Shown here in pieces: positions 25,838 through 33,683 of a DNA stretch of 54,433 bases. Source of the DNA: Muribaculaceae bacterium (GTDB lineage: Bacteria > Bacteroidota > Bacteroidia > Bacteroidales > Muribaculaceae); the NCBI GenBank assembly GCA_014867205.1, contig WGUO01000023.1, positions 1 to 54,433 of the forward strand. Reading direction: 5' to 3'. The notes below the pieces were generated by a model, which saw only the letters and a program-made list of their open reading frames with translations, searched no databases and was not told the DNA's origin. The position numbers and the translations under genes were made by a program. Numbering within the stretch: the stretch's first letter is position 1; every line of letters begins with the position of its first letter.

Positions 25838-25873
25838 TGTCGATTAGAATTAGAAGGTTATAGTATTAGCGCC

Positions 25874-25917
25874 GACTTTCTGCAGGCTTTTCGCCGGCTT
25901 TCTGTAGGCTTTTCGCC
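25874..25917. repeat. Two tandem 22-bp repeats
   Basis: 25874-25895 and 25896-25917 are direct 22-bp copies differing at two positions; the shared core is GGCTTTTCGCC preceded by CTTTCTG. They begin the repeat-dense zone immediately upstream of the RAYT start. Confidence 0.75.
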
Positions 25918-25924
25918 TCAAGCG

Positions 25925-25934
25925 CCGCAAGCGG
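25925..25934. repeat. Inverted copy of REP-like core
   Basis: CCGCAAGCGG is the reverse complement of the CCGCTTGCGG core found three times at 26165-26235. It places an oppositely oriented copy at the RAYT side of the repeat zone. Confidence 0.5.
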
Positions 25935-25970
25935 CTCATGCGAGAGACGAACAAACTCGACTCCACCGCC

Positions 25971-26131
25971 TCGCGCCAGCAAAACCGACTAAGCCTCCAG
26001 CCAGCAAAACCAGCCCCGCGTCGCACCAGCAAAACCGGCGGAGCCTCCGGCCAGCAAAACCGGCCCCACCTCGCACCAGCAAAACCGGCGGAGCCTCCGG
26101 CCAGCAAAAACCGGCCCTGCCTTGCGCCAGC
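25971..26131. repeat. 50-bp tandem repeat array, three copies plus a partial fourth
   Basis: Units begin with TCGC(A/G)CCAGC at 25971, 26021 and 26071, exactly 50 bp apart. A truncated fourth begins at 26122, shifted by one inserted A. Each unit contains CCAGCAAAACCGGC twice, so the array also has a ~25-bp sub-period, and carries the hairpin-forming CGGCGGAGCCTCCGGCC. Units two and three are nearly identical; the first is diverged. The GC-rich repeat reads as Ala/Pro/Lys/Ser-rich open frames on both strands, but these have no gene-like start or composition. Confidence 0.8.
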
Positions 26132-26162
26132 GATTGCTGCACGCGCGTTCGTTTCCTGCATA

Positions 26163-26237
26163 GCCCGCTTGCGGGCGCTCTGCGACCCTATATTGGCGCA
26201 AAGCCCGCTTGCGGGTGGTCCTTTACCGCTTGCGGGC
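26163..26237. repeat. REP-like palindromes (CCCGCTTGCGGG), three copies
   Basis: GCCCGCTTGCGGGC at 26163-26176, GCCCGCTTGCGGGT at 26203-26216 and ACCGCTTGCGGGC at 26225-26237 share a perfect palindromic core that can form a short hairpin. Weaker relatives occur at about 26382 (GGCCGCATTGCGGGCC) and 26532 (CCGCTTGCGCCCG). Position next to a RAYT gene suggests they are the REP elements it mobilises; this is inference. Confidence 0.6.
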
Positions 26238-26246
26238 TCTTCTTCG

Positions 26247-26334
26247 CGGAGTGACCGAGATTCGAACTCGGGATACGCTTTTGGCGTATACACGCTTTCC
26301 AGGCGTGCCTCTTCAGCCACTCGAGCATCACTCC
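26247..26334 (-). tRNA. tRNA-Ser (anticodon GGA)
   Basis: The minus strand folds as an 88-nt tRNA. The acceptor stem GGAGTGA/TCACTCC is perfect with discriminator G, as expected for serine. The D arm contains CTCGAGTGGCTGAAGAGG. The anticodon stem CACGC/GCGTG carries loop CTGGAAA with anticodon GGA (plus-strand 26298-26300), reading UCC and UCU. A long variable arm (TATACGC/GCGTATC) marks a class II tRNA, and the T arm CCGAG/CTCGG with TTCGAAT is perfect. CCA is not encoded. The repeat zone and RAYT gene lie directly beyond its 3' end. Confidence 0.97.
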
Positions 26335-26416
26335 ATATTTATCTCATGCCCGTATTGAGGGGCATGGACGCTGGTCTCAGGGCCGCATTGCGGGCCATTG
26401 ACCGGCTTTATCAGTG

Positions 26417-26447
26417 CAAAGTTAACGCTTTTCGCCCAAATAGCAAT
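26417..26447 (-). promoter_or_regulatory. Putative promoter of tRNA-Ser
   Basis: On the minus strand an ATTG (-33-like, 26447-26444), a 19-bp spacer and TAACTTTG (26424-26417) match the Bacteroidetes consensus. The tRNA 5' end is about 83 bp downstream. Confidence 0.5.
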
Positions 26448-26467
26448 ACTTTTGCAGATATTTTTAT

Positions 26468-26475
26468 TAATTTTG
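26468..26475 (+). promoter_or_regulatory. Putative -7 box of the lipoprotein-ispA-tatD-antiporter cluster
   Basis: TAATTTTG at 26468-26475 matches TAnnTTTG, about 93 bp upstream of ATG 26569. No TTTG lies at the normal distance upstream. Confidence 0.4.
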
Positions 26476-26568
26476 TACTGTTTTTTGTGTATCTGTCTTC
26501 TCTACGCGCATGACGCGGCTTCCACCGCTCTGCCGCTTGCGCCCGTCAAGACATTGTAATTCAAGACT

Positions 26569-27153
26569 ATGAAGAAAACTGTTCTTTCCGCCGCCCTCTT
26601 TTGCGTCCTGTTGGCCTCATGCGGCGGCGGCAAAAAGTCAGAGGGTCCATACCCCGCAAACTTCAAGAGCATCGGCGATGTGGCACGCGTCGACTTTATC
26701 ATGAAGTCGGCTACGCCTGACTCAGTGGCACGTTTCATCATCTACGGCGCGTTAGGCCGCAACAAGGAGACCCCCATCGATTCCCTCGGCATTGCCACCA
26801 ACCATGTCTACGAGTCACTCAAGGGCGACGCACTCGACGCATTCAGCATCGCCTATGACTCTCTGGTGGAATCTCTTCCGCTCGCCGACAAGATGGCCGT
26901 CTACAAGCAGGCCGGCACCGAAGACCCCCAGCGGCTCGGATACCAGCTCGGTCTTGAATATATGAGCGATATCCGCTCTGGTAACAAGTCAGTAGGCCAG
27001 ATCGAGAAGGAGCTAAAGGAGTTCCGAAAGGCCTGTGGCTCTGACACCGCCATGTACCGCCGCTTTATCGTCGGCTTCCAGACCGTTCTCAAGGTCGACC
27101 ATGGCAACGACGTCCCCGAGGAGATATACCGCAAATTCATAAACTACCAATAA
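26569..27153 (+). CDS. Hypothetical lipoprotein
   Basis: This 194-residue protein has a lipoprotein signal with lipobox LLASC (Cys18) followed by GGGKKSEG. The mature part is mainly helical (VARFIIYGALGRNK, HVYESLKGDALDAFSIAYDSLVESL, QIEKELKEFRKAC). It resembles conserved Bacteroidales lipoproteins that I cannot assign to a named function. It is the first gene of a tight plus-strand cluster (24-bp gap to the prenyl synthase gene). Confidence 0.75.
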   Translation: MKKTVLSAALFCVLLASCGGGKKSEGPYPANFKSIGDVARVDFIMKSATPDSVARFIIYGALGRNKETPIDSLGIATNHVYESLKGDALDAFSIAYDSLVESLPLADKMAVYKQAGTEDPQRLGYQLGLEYMSDIRSGNKSVGQIEKELKEFRKACGSDTAMYRRFIVGFQTVLKVDHGNDVPEEIYRKFINYQ

Positions 27154-27177
27154 TCAAAACCCTGAACGTAATATCCG

Positions 27178-28146
27178 ATGAAAAGATTCTCAGACTATAG
27201 CGCGCACATCGAGAAGGTGCTTCGCGACCTCACGCTCCCGGGCGGCGCACTTGTCGGCCTTTACGAACCGATCAGCTATTCGCTCACTGCGGGTGGCAAG
27301 AGACTTCGCCCGTCGCTGACACTGATGGCGGCCGACGCCTTCGGCGACGCCGCCGAAAAAGCGGAGAAGGCGGCGGTCGGACTCGAGATGTTCCATAACT
27401 TCACCTTGCTCCACGACGATGTGATGGACAACAGCGACCTGCGCCGTGGACGTCCGTCCGTACACGCTAAGTGGGATGTCAACACAGCCATCCTCTCGGG
27501 CGACACTATGCTCACCCTCGCCACGCAATGCGTGGCCGATGTCGACGACGCCGTGCTGCGCCCGGTCCTTAACGCCTTCAACCTCATGGCTCTCCGCGTA
27601 TATGAGGGCCAGCGCCTTGACATGGACTTCGAGACAGCCGACAAAGTGGAGCTCGCCGACTACATACGCATGATCACCGACAAGACCGGCGCCCTGCTCG
27701 GAGCGGCCGCACGTATAGGTGCGCTCATCGGCGGCGCCTCCGACCGCGACGCGGCATATATGGCCGAATATGGCGTCATGCTCGGCATCGCTTTCCAGAT
27801 CCAGGACGACTGGCTCGACGTGTTCGGTGACTCGACTACCTTCGGCAAACCCATCGGCGGCGACATCAACAACAACAAGAAGTCGTTCCTGCTGCTTACA
27901 GCCCTCGAGACCGGCACGCCCGACGCAGAGGCCCTGCGCGAGGCAATGAGGCTTCCGGCCGGCGACACCAAGATCAAGATTGTCACAAGGCTGTATGAAC
28001 GTCTCGGCATGAGCGAGCAGTGCCGCAAGGCTATCTCAATGTACAGTTCGAAGGCTCTGGCGGCACTCAAGGCAACCTCGCTTTCCGACGAGGCCCGCGA
28101 GCCGTTCCGCGTCCTGGTCGACAAGCTGACCGGCAGAAAGAAATAA
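27178..28146 (+). CDS. Polyprenyl (probably geranylgeranyl) diphosphate synthase
   Basis: This 322-residue trans-isoprenyl diphosphate synthase has both Asp-rich motifs: DDVMDNSDLRRG (about 80-91) and DDWLDVFGD (about 205-213), plus the GGKRLRP substrate-binding segment near residue 38. It condenses isopentenyl diphosphate onto an allylic primer. The residue five positions before the first Asp motif is Phe (FTLLHDD). An aromatic residue there limits chain length in known enzymes, so a C15-C20 product is more likely than a long quinone side chain. tatD follows after 3 bp. Confidence 0.9.
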   Translation: MKRFSDYSAHIEKVLRDLTLPGGALVGLYEPISYSLTAGGKRLRPSLTLMAADAFGDAAEKAEKAAVGLEMFHNFTLLHDDVMDNSDLRRGRPSVHAKWDVNTAILSGDTMLTLATQCVADVDDAVLRPVLNAFNLMALRVYEGQRLDMDFETADKVELADYIRMITDKTGALLGAAARIGALIGGASDRDAAYMAEYGVMLGIAFQIQDDWLDVFGDSTTFGKPIGGDINNNKKSFLLLTALETGTPDAEALREAMRLPAGDTKIKIVTRLYERLGMSEQCRKAISMYSSKALAALKATSLSDEAREPFRVLVDKLTGRKK

Positions 28147-28149
28147 GTA

Positions 28150-28938
28150 ATGACCGACACGCACACCCATCTCTACATGCCCGACGCTTACGCCGACGGC
28201 TGTGCCGAGGCTGTGACCCGCGCCATCGCAGCGGGCGTCTTGCGCATGGTGTTCCCGTGCGTAAACCTCGACTCGCTGCCAGCCATGCGCCGGCTGCACG
28301 AGCAGTTCCCAGACAATACCCGGCTTGCCATAGGCCTTCATCCCACCGACCTGACGCCCGGATGGGAGTCTGACCTTGACCGGATGGAGGCAATGCTGCC
28401 GGGAGATTTTGTGGCCATCGGCGAGGTGGGCATAGACCTATACCACGACTCCTCGATGCGCGAGGAGCAGAAAATCGCATTCGCGCGCCAGCTCGGCTGG
28501 GCGACGCGCTACGGTCTGCCGGTCATCATACATTGCCGCGAGGGTCTTGACGATACTCTCGAGGTAATATCGGAGGCCGGCCCCGACCTGCCCCCGCTCG
28601 TGTTCCACAGTTTCACCGGCACCGCGGCCGACGTGGCGCGGATCCGCGAGGTGTGTGACCCCTGGTTCGGCATCAACGGCGTGGTGACGTTCAAGAACGC
28701 TCCGCTGCTGCGCGAGGCACTCCCCGCCATCGGGCTCGACCGCATGCTGCTCGAGACCGACTCCCCCTGGCTCGCCCCGGCTCCACACCGGGGCACACGC
28801 AACGAGAGCGCGAACATCCCCTACATACGCGATTGCGTGGCCTCGACACTCGGCGTTACGCCCGCACTCGTAGAGGAGGCGACAGACACCTCGGCGGCAC
28901 GCCTCTTCGGCTTTACCCCAACTGACTCCTATCCATAA
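28150..28938 (+). CDS. TatD-family metal-dependent hydrolase
   Basis: This 262-residue protein is of the TatD/YcfH class. Metal ligands are visible: THTH at the N-terminus (DTHTHLY), the Glu in GEVGIDLYHD near 97, His in PVIIHCREG near 128, His in VFHSFTG near 155 and Asp in LLETDSPWLAP near 203. Family members are 3'-5' exonucleases or deoxyribonucleases. It lies 3 bp after the prenyl synthase gene and 11 bp before the antiporter gene. Confidence 0.93.
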   Translation: MTDTHTHLYMPDAYADGCAEAVTRAIAAGVLRMVFPCVNLDSLPAMRRLHEQFPDNTRLAIGLHPTDLTPGWESDLDRMEAMLPGDFVAIGEVGIDLYHDSSMREEQKIAFARQLGWATRYGLPVIIHCREGLDDTLEVISEAGPDLPPLVFHSFTGTAADVARIREVCDPWFGINGVVTFKNAPLLREALPAIGLDRMLLETDSPWLAPAPHRGTRNESANIPYIRDCVASTLGVTPALVEEATDTSAARLFGFTPTDSYP

Positions 28939-28949
28939 CCGACAGCCTT

Positions 28950-30935
28950 ATGATTTCCCAACCCGTAGCCATATTCCTGCTTGTACTGCTGATTATCCTG
29001 CTGGGTCCGGTCGTGTTCCGGCCCCTCAAGATTCCCCCCATAGTGGGCATGATCATCGCGGGAATGGCTGTGGGGCCTTACGGGTTCGGGCTGCTCGACC
29101 GCGACGCGAGTTTCCGCATCTTCGGCGAGGTGGGCATCCTCTACATCATGTTTCAGGCGGCGGTCGAGATCGACATGTTCCACCTGCGCCAGCAATACAG
29201 GCGGGGGCTGCTGTTCGGACTGCTGTCGTTCGCGCTGCCGATGACAGTCGGCGTGTTCGGCGCGCGCTATGCCTTCGGCACAGGCTGGGACACTGCCCTG
29301 CTGATCGCGTCGATGTATGCCTCGCATACGCTCGTGTCGTACCCGGTGGTGAGCCGTTTCGGGCTCCAGAACACACGCGGCGCCGTCCTGGCCGTGTGCG
29401 GAACCATCGTGGCCGTGATGCTCGCCCTGCTCTGTCTCGCCGGAGTGGTGCAGACGCGCATCGCCGGGGTGTTCGACTTCGGCCGCATTCTCTGGCTGCT
29501 CGCACTTATGGCTGTCTATTGTGTGGCCATCGGCTATGCGTTCCCGTTCGTGACGCGACGTTTCTTCCGCTCCAACTCAGAGCCGGTCACGCAGTTCATT
29601 TTCATACTGGCCCTGGTTTTCGTCGCCTCCCTGCTCGCGCAGGTCATCGGCCTTGAGGCAATACTCGGGGCATTCTACGCAGGCCTGGTGCTCAACCGCA
29701 TGATACCGGGCCGCTCCCCGCTGATGAAGAACATTCGTTTTGTCGGCGACTCCATCTTTATCCCCTACTTTCTGATCGGGGTCGGCATGCTGATAAATGT
29801 AGGTGTCATATTCAGAGGCTGGGGAGTGATCTGGGTGGCGGCCAACATGTCGGCTGCCGCCCTCGCCGGCAAATGGCTCGCCAGCTGGTCGGCGCAGAAG
29901 ATGTTCGGTCTTGACCGCTCCGAGCGCATGCTGATGTTCGGACTCACCAGCGGCAAGGCTGCGGCTACCATCGCAGCCGTAATGGTAGGCTACAAGTACG
30001 GCATGCTGACCGAGGACATCATGAACGGTGCGGTCGTCATGATATTGATATGCTGCATCATCGCGTCGGTGGTGACCGAGCGCGCCGCCAAGCAGATCAG
30101 GATGCAGCTCACGGCCCGCGATCTTGAGCACGAGGATATCGGGGAGACCGAGTTCGCGCGCCAGGTGGTGTCTGTCTCAAACCCCGTTACGGCCGAAGGC
30201 CTCGTGCGCATGGCCGTATCGATGCGCAACCGGCTCAACCGTAATCCCATGACACTGCTCTATGTGCGCAACGGCGACGACCGACGCGCCCGCGCCATGG
30301 GCCGCACAGCCATGAGCGAGGCTGCAAACGCGGCCGAGGAGATGGATATCGAGGTCCGGACGATGGAACGCTTCGACATCAACGTGACATCCGCGCTGCG
30401 GAATGTCGCGGTCGAGCAGGAGGCCACCGAGATCGTGATCGGACTACACCGCAAGGCCAATATCGTTGACTCCTTCTTCGGCTCGCTAATAGAGCAACTT
30501 CTCGACACCACCAACCGGATGGTGATCATGTCGCGATGCTTCATACCGATCGACACCGTGACACGCATTATGGTGGTCGTCCCCCGCAAGGCCGAGTTCG
30601 AGACCGGCTTCCACCTATGGGTCTCCAGACTCGCCATGCTTGCTTTCAATATCGAGGCGCGCCTAACCTTCATAACCTATAAGGAAACCGAGGAATTCTT
30701 ACGTACCGCCATTGCCGAGGACAAGGTCGAGGTGGACTTCCGCTTCGAGTTTCTTGACTCGTACGATGACTTTATCCTGCTGTCGAGTGACGTCGCCGAC
30801 GATGACCTGCTCGTGGTGGTCGGTGCCCGCAAGGGCTCAATATCATACAGCAGCGACCTTGAGGCAATGCCTGGATTCCTCAGCCGTTATTTCAACCGCC
30901 ATAACCTCTTAGTGGTCTACCCGAAGCAGTTCTGA
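28950..30935 (+). CDS. CPA2-family cation/proton antiporter with cytoplasmic C-terminal domain
   Basis: In this 661-residue protein, residues 1-390 hold about 12 TM helices of the Na+/H+ exchanger (Kef/NapA-like) family, including IPPIVGMIIAGMAVGPYGFG, LGAFYAGLVLN and a conserved GKAAATIAAV. The C-terminal ~270 residues lie in the cytoplasm and resemble a pair of universal-stress-protein-like domains (TEIVIGLHRKANIVDSFFGS, DDLLVVVGARKGSISY). These may bind a nucleotide and regulate transport. It ends the four-gene plus-strand cluster. Likely ions are K+ or Na+ against H+. Confidence 0.9.
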   Translation: MISQPVAIFLLVLLIILLGPVVFRPLKIPPIVGMIIAGMAVGPYGFGLLDRDASFRIFGEVGILYIMFQAAVEIDMFHLRQQYRRGLLFGLLSFALPMTVGVFGARYAFGTGWDTALLIASMYASHTLVSYPVVSRFGLQNTRGAVLAVCGTIVAVMLALLCLAGVVQTRIAGVFDFGRILWLLALMAVYCVAIGYAFPFVTRRFFRSNSEPVTQFIFILALVFVASLLAQVIGLEAILGAFYAGLVLNRMIPGRSPLMKNIRFVGDSIFIPYFLIGVGMLINVGVIFRGWGVIWVAANMSAAALAGKWLASWSAQKMFGLDRSERMLMFGLTSGKAAATIAAVMVGYKYGMLTEDIMNGAVVMILICCIIASVVTERAAKQIRMQLTARDLEHEDIGETEFARQVVSVSNPVTAEGLVRMAVSMRNRLNRNPMTLLYVRNGDDRRARAMGRTAMSEAANAAEEMDIEVRTMERFDINVTSALRNVAVEQEATEIVIGLHRKANIVDSFFGSLIEQLLDTTNRMVIMSRCFIPIDTVTRIMVVVPRKAEFETGFHLWVSRLAMLAFNIEARLTFITYKETEEFLRTAIAEDKVEVDFRFEFLDSYDDFILLSSDVADDDLLVVVGARKGSISYSSDLEAMPGFLSRYFNRHNLLVVYPKQF

Positions 30936-31048
30936 GTTTTTTATGTGCCTGCGAGATTTCCGTCAACCCGGAATTTGCACAGCCTCCGCGAACCATGCCG
31001 TATATACGGGTGTTGTATCTTGAGAATACTTAAAAATTATTAACAGAC

Positions 31049-31189
31049 ATGCAGAAATTTTTCTCTTTTTCACATTTCGCCAGAAATATCCGCGAGGCCA
31101 TGACACATCTACTGGGCACATCGGATTCCGAGTGCTACCCTCTCCAGCCCATCCGCGTCCGTGTCCCCTCGGATCGAGATTTCCGTTGA
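31049..31189 (+). CDS. Possible 46-residue small protein
   Basis: An ATG at 31049 opens a 46-codon frame ending at TGA 31187-31189, in the 354-bp gap between the antiporter and the permease. The peptide is basic and looks protein-like (MQKFFSFSHFARNIREAMTH ... ECYPLQPIRVRVPSDRDFR), with codon use like the neighbours. It is preceded by an AT-rich leader without a clear promoter and followed 39 bp later by a strong hairpin. No family is recognised; this may be chance. Confidence 0.35.
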   Translation: MQKFFSFSHFARNIREAMTHLLGTSDSECYPLQPIRVRVPSDRDFR

Positions 31190-31228
31190 CATCCTGCCGT
31201 CCGTAATCCCCCGGACGCCGGCTGCAAA

Positions 31229-31278
31229 AGACGAATGCCTCCGCAGAGCCTCTCACGGCTCTGCGGAGGCATTCGTCT
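31229..31278. terminator. Bidirectional terminator with 22-bp perfect stem
   Basis: 31229-31250 and 31257-31278 are perfectly complementary over 22 bp with a 6-nt loop (TCTCAC). It stands between the plus-strand cluster and the minus-strand AI-2E permease gene. Like the hairpin at 15580 it is very long with only short T-runs. Confidence 0.8.
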
Positions 31279-31289
31279 CTTGTTCCTGC

Positions 31290-32363
31290 CTAACGCTCGG
31301 ATATGTACCTCTCGTAGTAAGTCATTATCAGCGCAGTGACAGGCAGGGCTATGATCATGCCGATTATACCCAGGAGACTCCCCCAGATCGAGAGCGACAA
31401 CAGGATGACAGCCGGGTTAAGTCCCATCTCCTTGCCCATGATATGCGGAGTGATGATGTAGTCGCAGACACTCTGGCTGACGACATATACCAGTATGCAC
31501 TTGCCTAACTCCGGCAAGAACTCGACCGTTCCCCCGAGCGAGTATATAAAGCATATCACGGCCACAGGCACCAGGGTGACATACTGGAAGTATGGAATCA
31601 TATAGAGAATTCCCACCAGCAGCCCCATAGGCACGGCCAGAGGCATTCCGACAATCGAGAACCCGACACAGTAGAGCACCATGGCGCAGAGGGCCACGAC
31701 GCCCTGACCCCGGAAGTAATGGTTCAGGTTACTCTTTACGTCGCGCACGACTGCCATCGCGCGGTCACGGTAACGCCTTGGCGCTATCATCTTGAATCCA
31801 CGCACTATCTGCGGGTAGTCCATCAGGATAAACAGGATGTAGATGAGCGTCAGCAGCCATTCGAGCGTGTCGAGTATCACGTCGATCGAGCCCTCGAGCA
31901 GTGTCGTTCCCTTGGCCACTATCTGGTCTATGTGCATGGACCGTAAGGTCGCGTTCAGCTGGTCGGTGTTTACATACCGTTCCACAAAGACTATGACGTT
32001 GCGGTAATATTCAGGCACCGGCCTCTGACCCGAGACCACGCTCTTGATTATACGGGAGAGTTCCTCGGTCTCCTTTATCACCGTGGGGAGAAACAGATAT
32101 ACCATCAGGGCTATCACTGCTGTGATCTCCACAACGGTCATGATGGAGGAGAGGACACGTCCCCTTGCATGTATCAGCCTTCGGTTGAACTCAGCCACGG
32201 GCTGCAGAAGATATGCGATGAGGCATGCGACGAAAAAGGGGAGCAGCACGTCGCTCAGGTACCGTATCAGCCAGATGAGGACGACGGATATGGCCACTCC
32301 TATCACGAGCCGGACTATGCGGTCGGTGTTCCAGTAGGGGCGTATGGGATTCGAGTCAGACAT
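31290..32363 (-). CDS. AI-2E-family (PerM/TqsA-like) membrane transporter
   Basis: This 357-residue protein has about eight TM helices and the family's central region (SIDVILDTLEWLLTLIYILFILMDYPQIV, FRGQGVVALCAMVLYCVGF). Its C-terminal motif is HIMGKEMGLNPAVILLSLSIWG. Members include exporters of autoinducer-2 and Na+/H+ antiporters, so substrate cannot be set by homology. It lies 65 bp beyond the last oxalate-operon gene, but a GC-rich hairpin stands between them, so it is probably a separate unit. Confidence 0.9.
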   Translation of the reverse strand: MSDSNPIRPYWNTDRIVRLVIGVAISVVLIWLIRYLSDVLLPFFVACLIAYLLQPVAEFNRRLIHARGRVLSSIMTVVEITAVIALMVYLFLPTVIKETEELSRIIKSVVSGQRPVPEYYRNVIVFVERYVNTDQLNATLRSMHIDQIVAKGTTLLEGSIDVILDTLEWLLTLIYILFILMDYPQIVRGFKMIAPRRYRDRAMAVVRDVKSNLNHYFRGQGVVALCAMVLYCVGFSIVGMPLAVPMGLLVGILYMIPYFQYVTLVPVAVICFIYSLGGTVEFLPELGKCILVYVVSQSVCDYIITPHIMGKEMGLNPAVILLSLSIWGSLLGIIGMIIALPVTALIMTYYERYISER

Positions 32364-32384
32364 ATCAGTGGTGTTTTAAAGGCA

Positions 32385-32414
32385 CCGGCCGGGCAGTGAT
32401 TCTGCTCCGGCCGG
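32385..32414 (-). terminator. GC-rich hairpin ending the oxalate operon
   Basis: CCGGCCGGGCAG (32385-32396) pairs with CTGC-T-CCGGCCGG (32402-32414) around a 5-nt loop, with one bulged T. It follows the small membrane-protein gene on the minus strand and is trailed by CTTTAAAAC, a weak T-run. It probably terminates or attenuates transcription before the AI-2E permease gene. Confidence 0.6.
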
Positions 32415-32428
32415 ACTATTCGGTTTAC

Positions 32429-32668
32429 TCAGGCGTCGCCCTGGCGTGCCTGACGGCCCTTGACCAGACAGTAGCACCCGGCGAGTATCCCGGCGCACCC
32501 TGTGATCCATACGCCGGTCGCGCCTATCACCAGGCCTGCTACGAAGGCTATGATGCCTGCCACGTTGAAGACCCATCCGCTCCTGGTGAGGAATACGGAG
32601 TTATCGGCGGCTTTCTCCTGCGGCGCCGGCTGTGCGGCCTGCGCGACGTTTTTAGCATTTGTGTCCAT
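32429..32668 (-). CDS. Small two-helix membrane protein in the oxalate operon
   Basis: This 79-residue protein has a polar Ala/Gln/Pro-rich N-terminus (about 1-27), two predicted TM helices (about 32-50 VFNVAGIIAFVAGLVIGAT, and 53-67 WITGCAGILAGCYCL) and a basic tail KGRQARQGDA. I do not recognise the family. It is the fourth gene of the frc-oxc-permease operon (27 bp after the permease), with no analogue in the E. coli yfdWUV cluster. It may be an accessory subunit of the permease or a general membrane protein. Its start ATG 32666-32668 is the only good one. Confidence 0.7.
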   Translation of the reverse strand: MDTNAKNVAQAAQPAPQEKAADNSVFLTRSGWVFNVAGIIAFVAGLVIGATGVWITGCAGILAGCYCLVKGRQARQGDA

Positions 32669-32695
32669 AACGGTTTTCTTTATAAGTTATGCCGG

Positions 32696-33670
32696 TCAGG
32701 CAGCCAGGTGGAACCAGTTGATGCATAGGTCGGTGATCCACACCCATAGCGGGCAGAAGCCCATGAAGAGGATCGTTGACAGCGCAAGTGACGATGTTCC
32801 CGTGGCGACATACGTGTTGTACCGGCTCGCGATGATGATTCCCGAGAAGGCGGGAGGCAGCGCGGCGCATACCACAAGCATCTTGAGGTTGACCGGATCC
32901 ATCCTGAAGATTATGCCGGCTACAAGTATGGCGAGCGGCATGACCACAAGCTTGAGGAAAGATCCCATCAGGGCCTGTCCGTTGATCTGTATCTTGACCG
33001 AGGAGAGGGTGATGCCGGCTGCGAATACGGCTACTGAGGCGTTGGCGCCCTTGATGAGGTCGAACGACGGATTGAGGTATTCAGGCCACTTGAGCCCGCA
33101 GAGCACCAGAATAACGGCAAGTATCGGCGCCCAGGCCACAGGCTCCTTGATGGCGTTTAGAACCGGAAGCCACGGGTTGGGCTTCTTGCCGCCGGACTCC
33201 GACTTGGCGTTGCCGGCGTTGAGAAGTGCCAGGCCGATTGGGATTCCGATGGCATTCACCTCTATAGCCACTATCGCTATCACAAGTCCCACGGATGCCG
33301 AGTCGCCGAATATCGGCTGCAGCACTGCGAAGCCAAGGAACCCGATTGTCGGCGAACCGGATATGAGGGCCGATATCGCCGACTCGGCGACCGTGTCCTT
33401 ATACATGCGCCTGAACACGAAGTACACAAGGAAGAAACAGGCTATCAGCACGACAAACGATATGATCGTCAGCTTAAGGTCGATGCTGAGCATCTCCCTG
33501 TTTGCCTTGACTATCGAGACGAACAGGGCGGCGGGCAGCGCGTAGTTGAGCACTACCTTGTTGAGCACCCTGGCATCCGCTCCCGAGAAGGCGCCTGTCT
33601 TTCCCGAGTAGTAGCCGAGAAGCATCACCACGAGTATCGGGACTATCGCATACAGTATGATGTGTACCAT
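32696..33670 (-). CDS. AEC-family permease (YfdV-like), candidate oxalate/formate transporter
   Basis: This 324-residue protein has ten predicted TM helices of the auxin efflux carrier family. It opens with ILYAIVPILVVMLLGYYSGKTGAF and contains the mid-domain GSPTIGFLGFAVLQPIFGD and the conserved late motif LPPAFSGIIIASRY. In E. coli the AEC protein YfdV is encoded with the oxalate enzymes YfdW (Frc) and YfdU (Oxc). The same trio occurs here, 13 bp after oxc, suggesting import of oxalate or exchange for formate. This is inferred from context only; the AEC family also carries malonate, malate and other dicarboxylates. Confidence 0.88.
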   Translation of the reverse strand: MVHIILYAIVPILVVMLLGYYSGKTGAFSGADARVLNKVVLNYALPAALFVSIVKANREMLSIDLKLTIISFVVLIACFFLVYFVFRRMYKDTVAESAISALISGSPTIGFLGFAVLQPIFGDSASVGLVIAIVAIEVNAIGIPIGLALLNAGNAKSESGGKKPNPWLPVLNAIKEPVAWAPILAVILVLCGLKWPEYLNPSFDLIKGANASVAVFAAGITLSSVKIQINGQALMGSFLKLVVMPLAILVAGIIFRMDPVNLKMLVVCAALPPAFSGIIIASRYNTYVATGTSSLALSTILFMGFCPLWVWITDLCINWFHLAA

Positions 33671-33683
33671 GACATGAGATTTA

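Noticed and set aside
25971..26131. Possible CRISPR array
   Set aside because: The 50-bp units are contiguous with an internal 25-bp sub-period and no unique spacers, and no cas gene is present.
25790..26513. Several open frames across the repeat zone (Ala/Pro/Lys/Arg-rich)
   Set aside because: They exist because the 50-bp GC-rich repeats lack stops; they run through tRNA-Ser or the RAYT start and have no promoter.
31290..32363. AI-2E permease as a fifth member of the oxalate operon
   Set aside because: A GC-rich hairpin and 65-bp gap separate it, and the family has no link to oxalate; cotranscription by read-through is not excluded.
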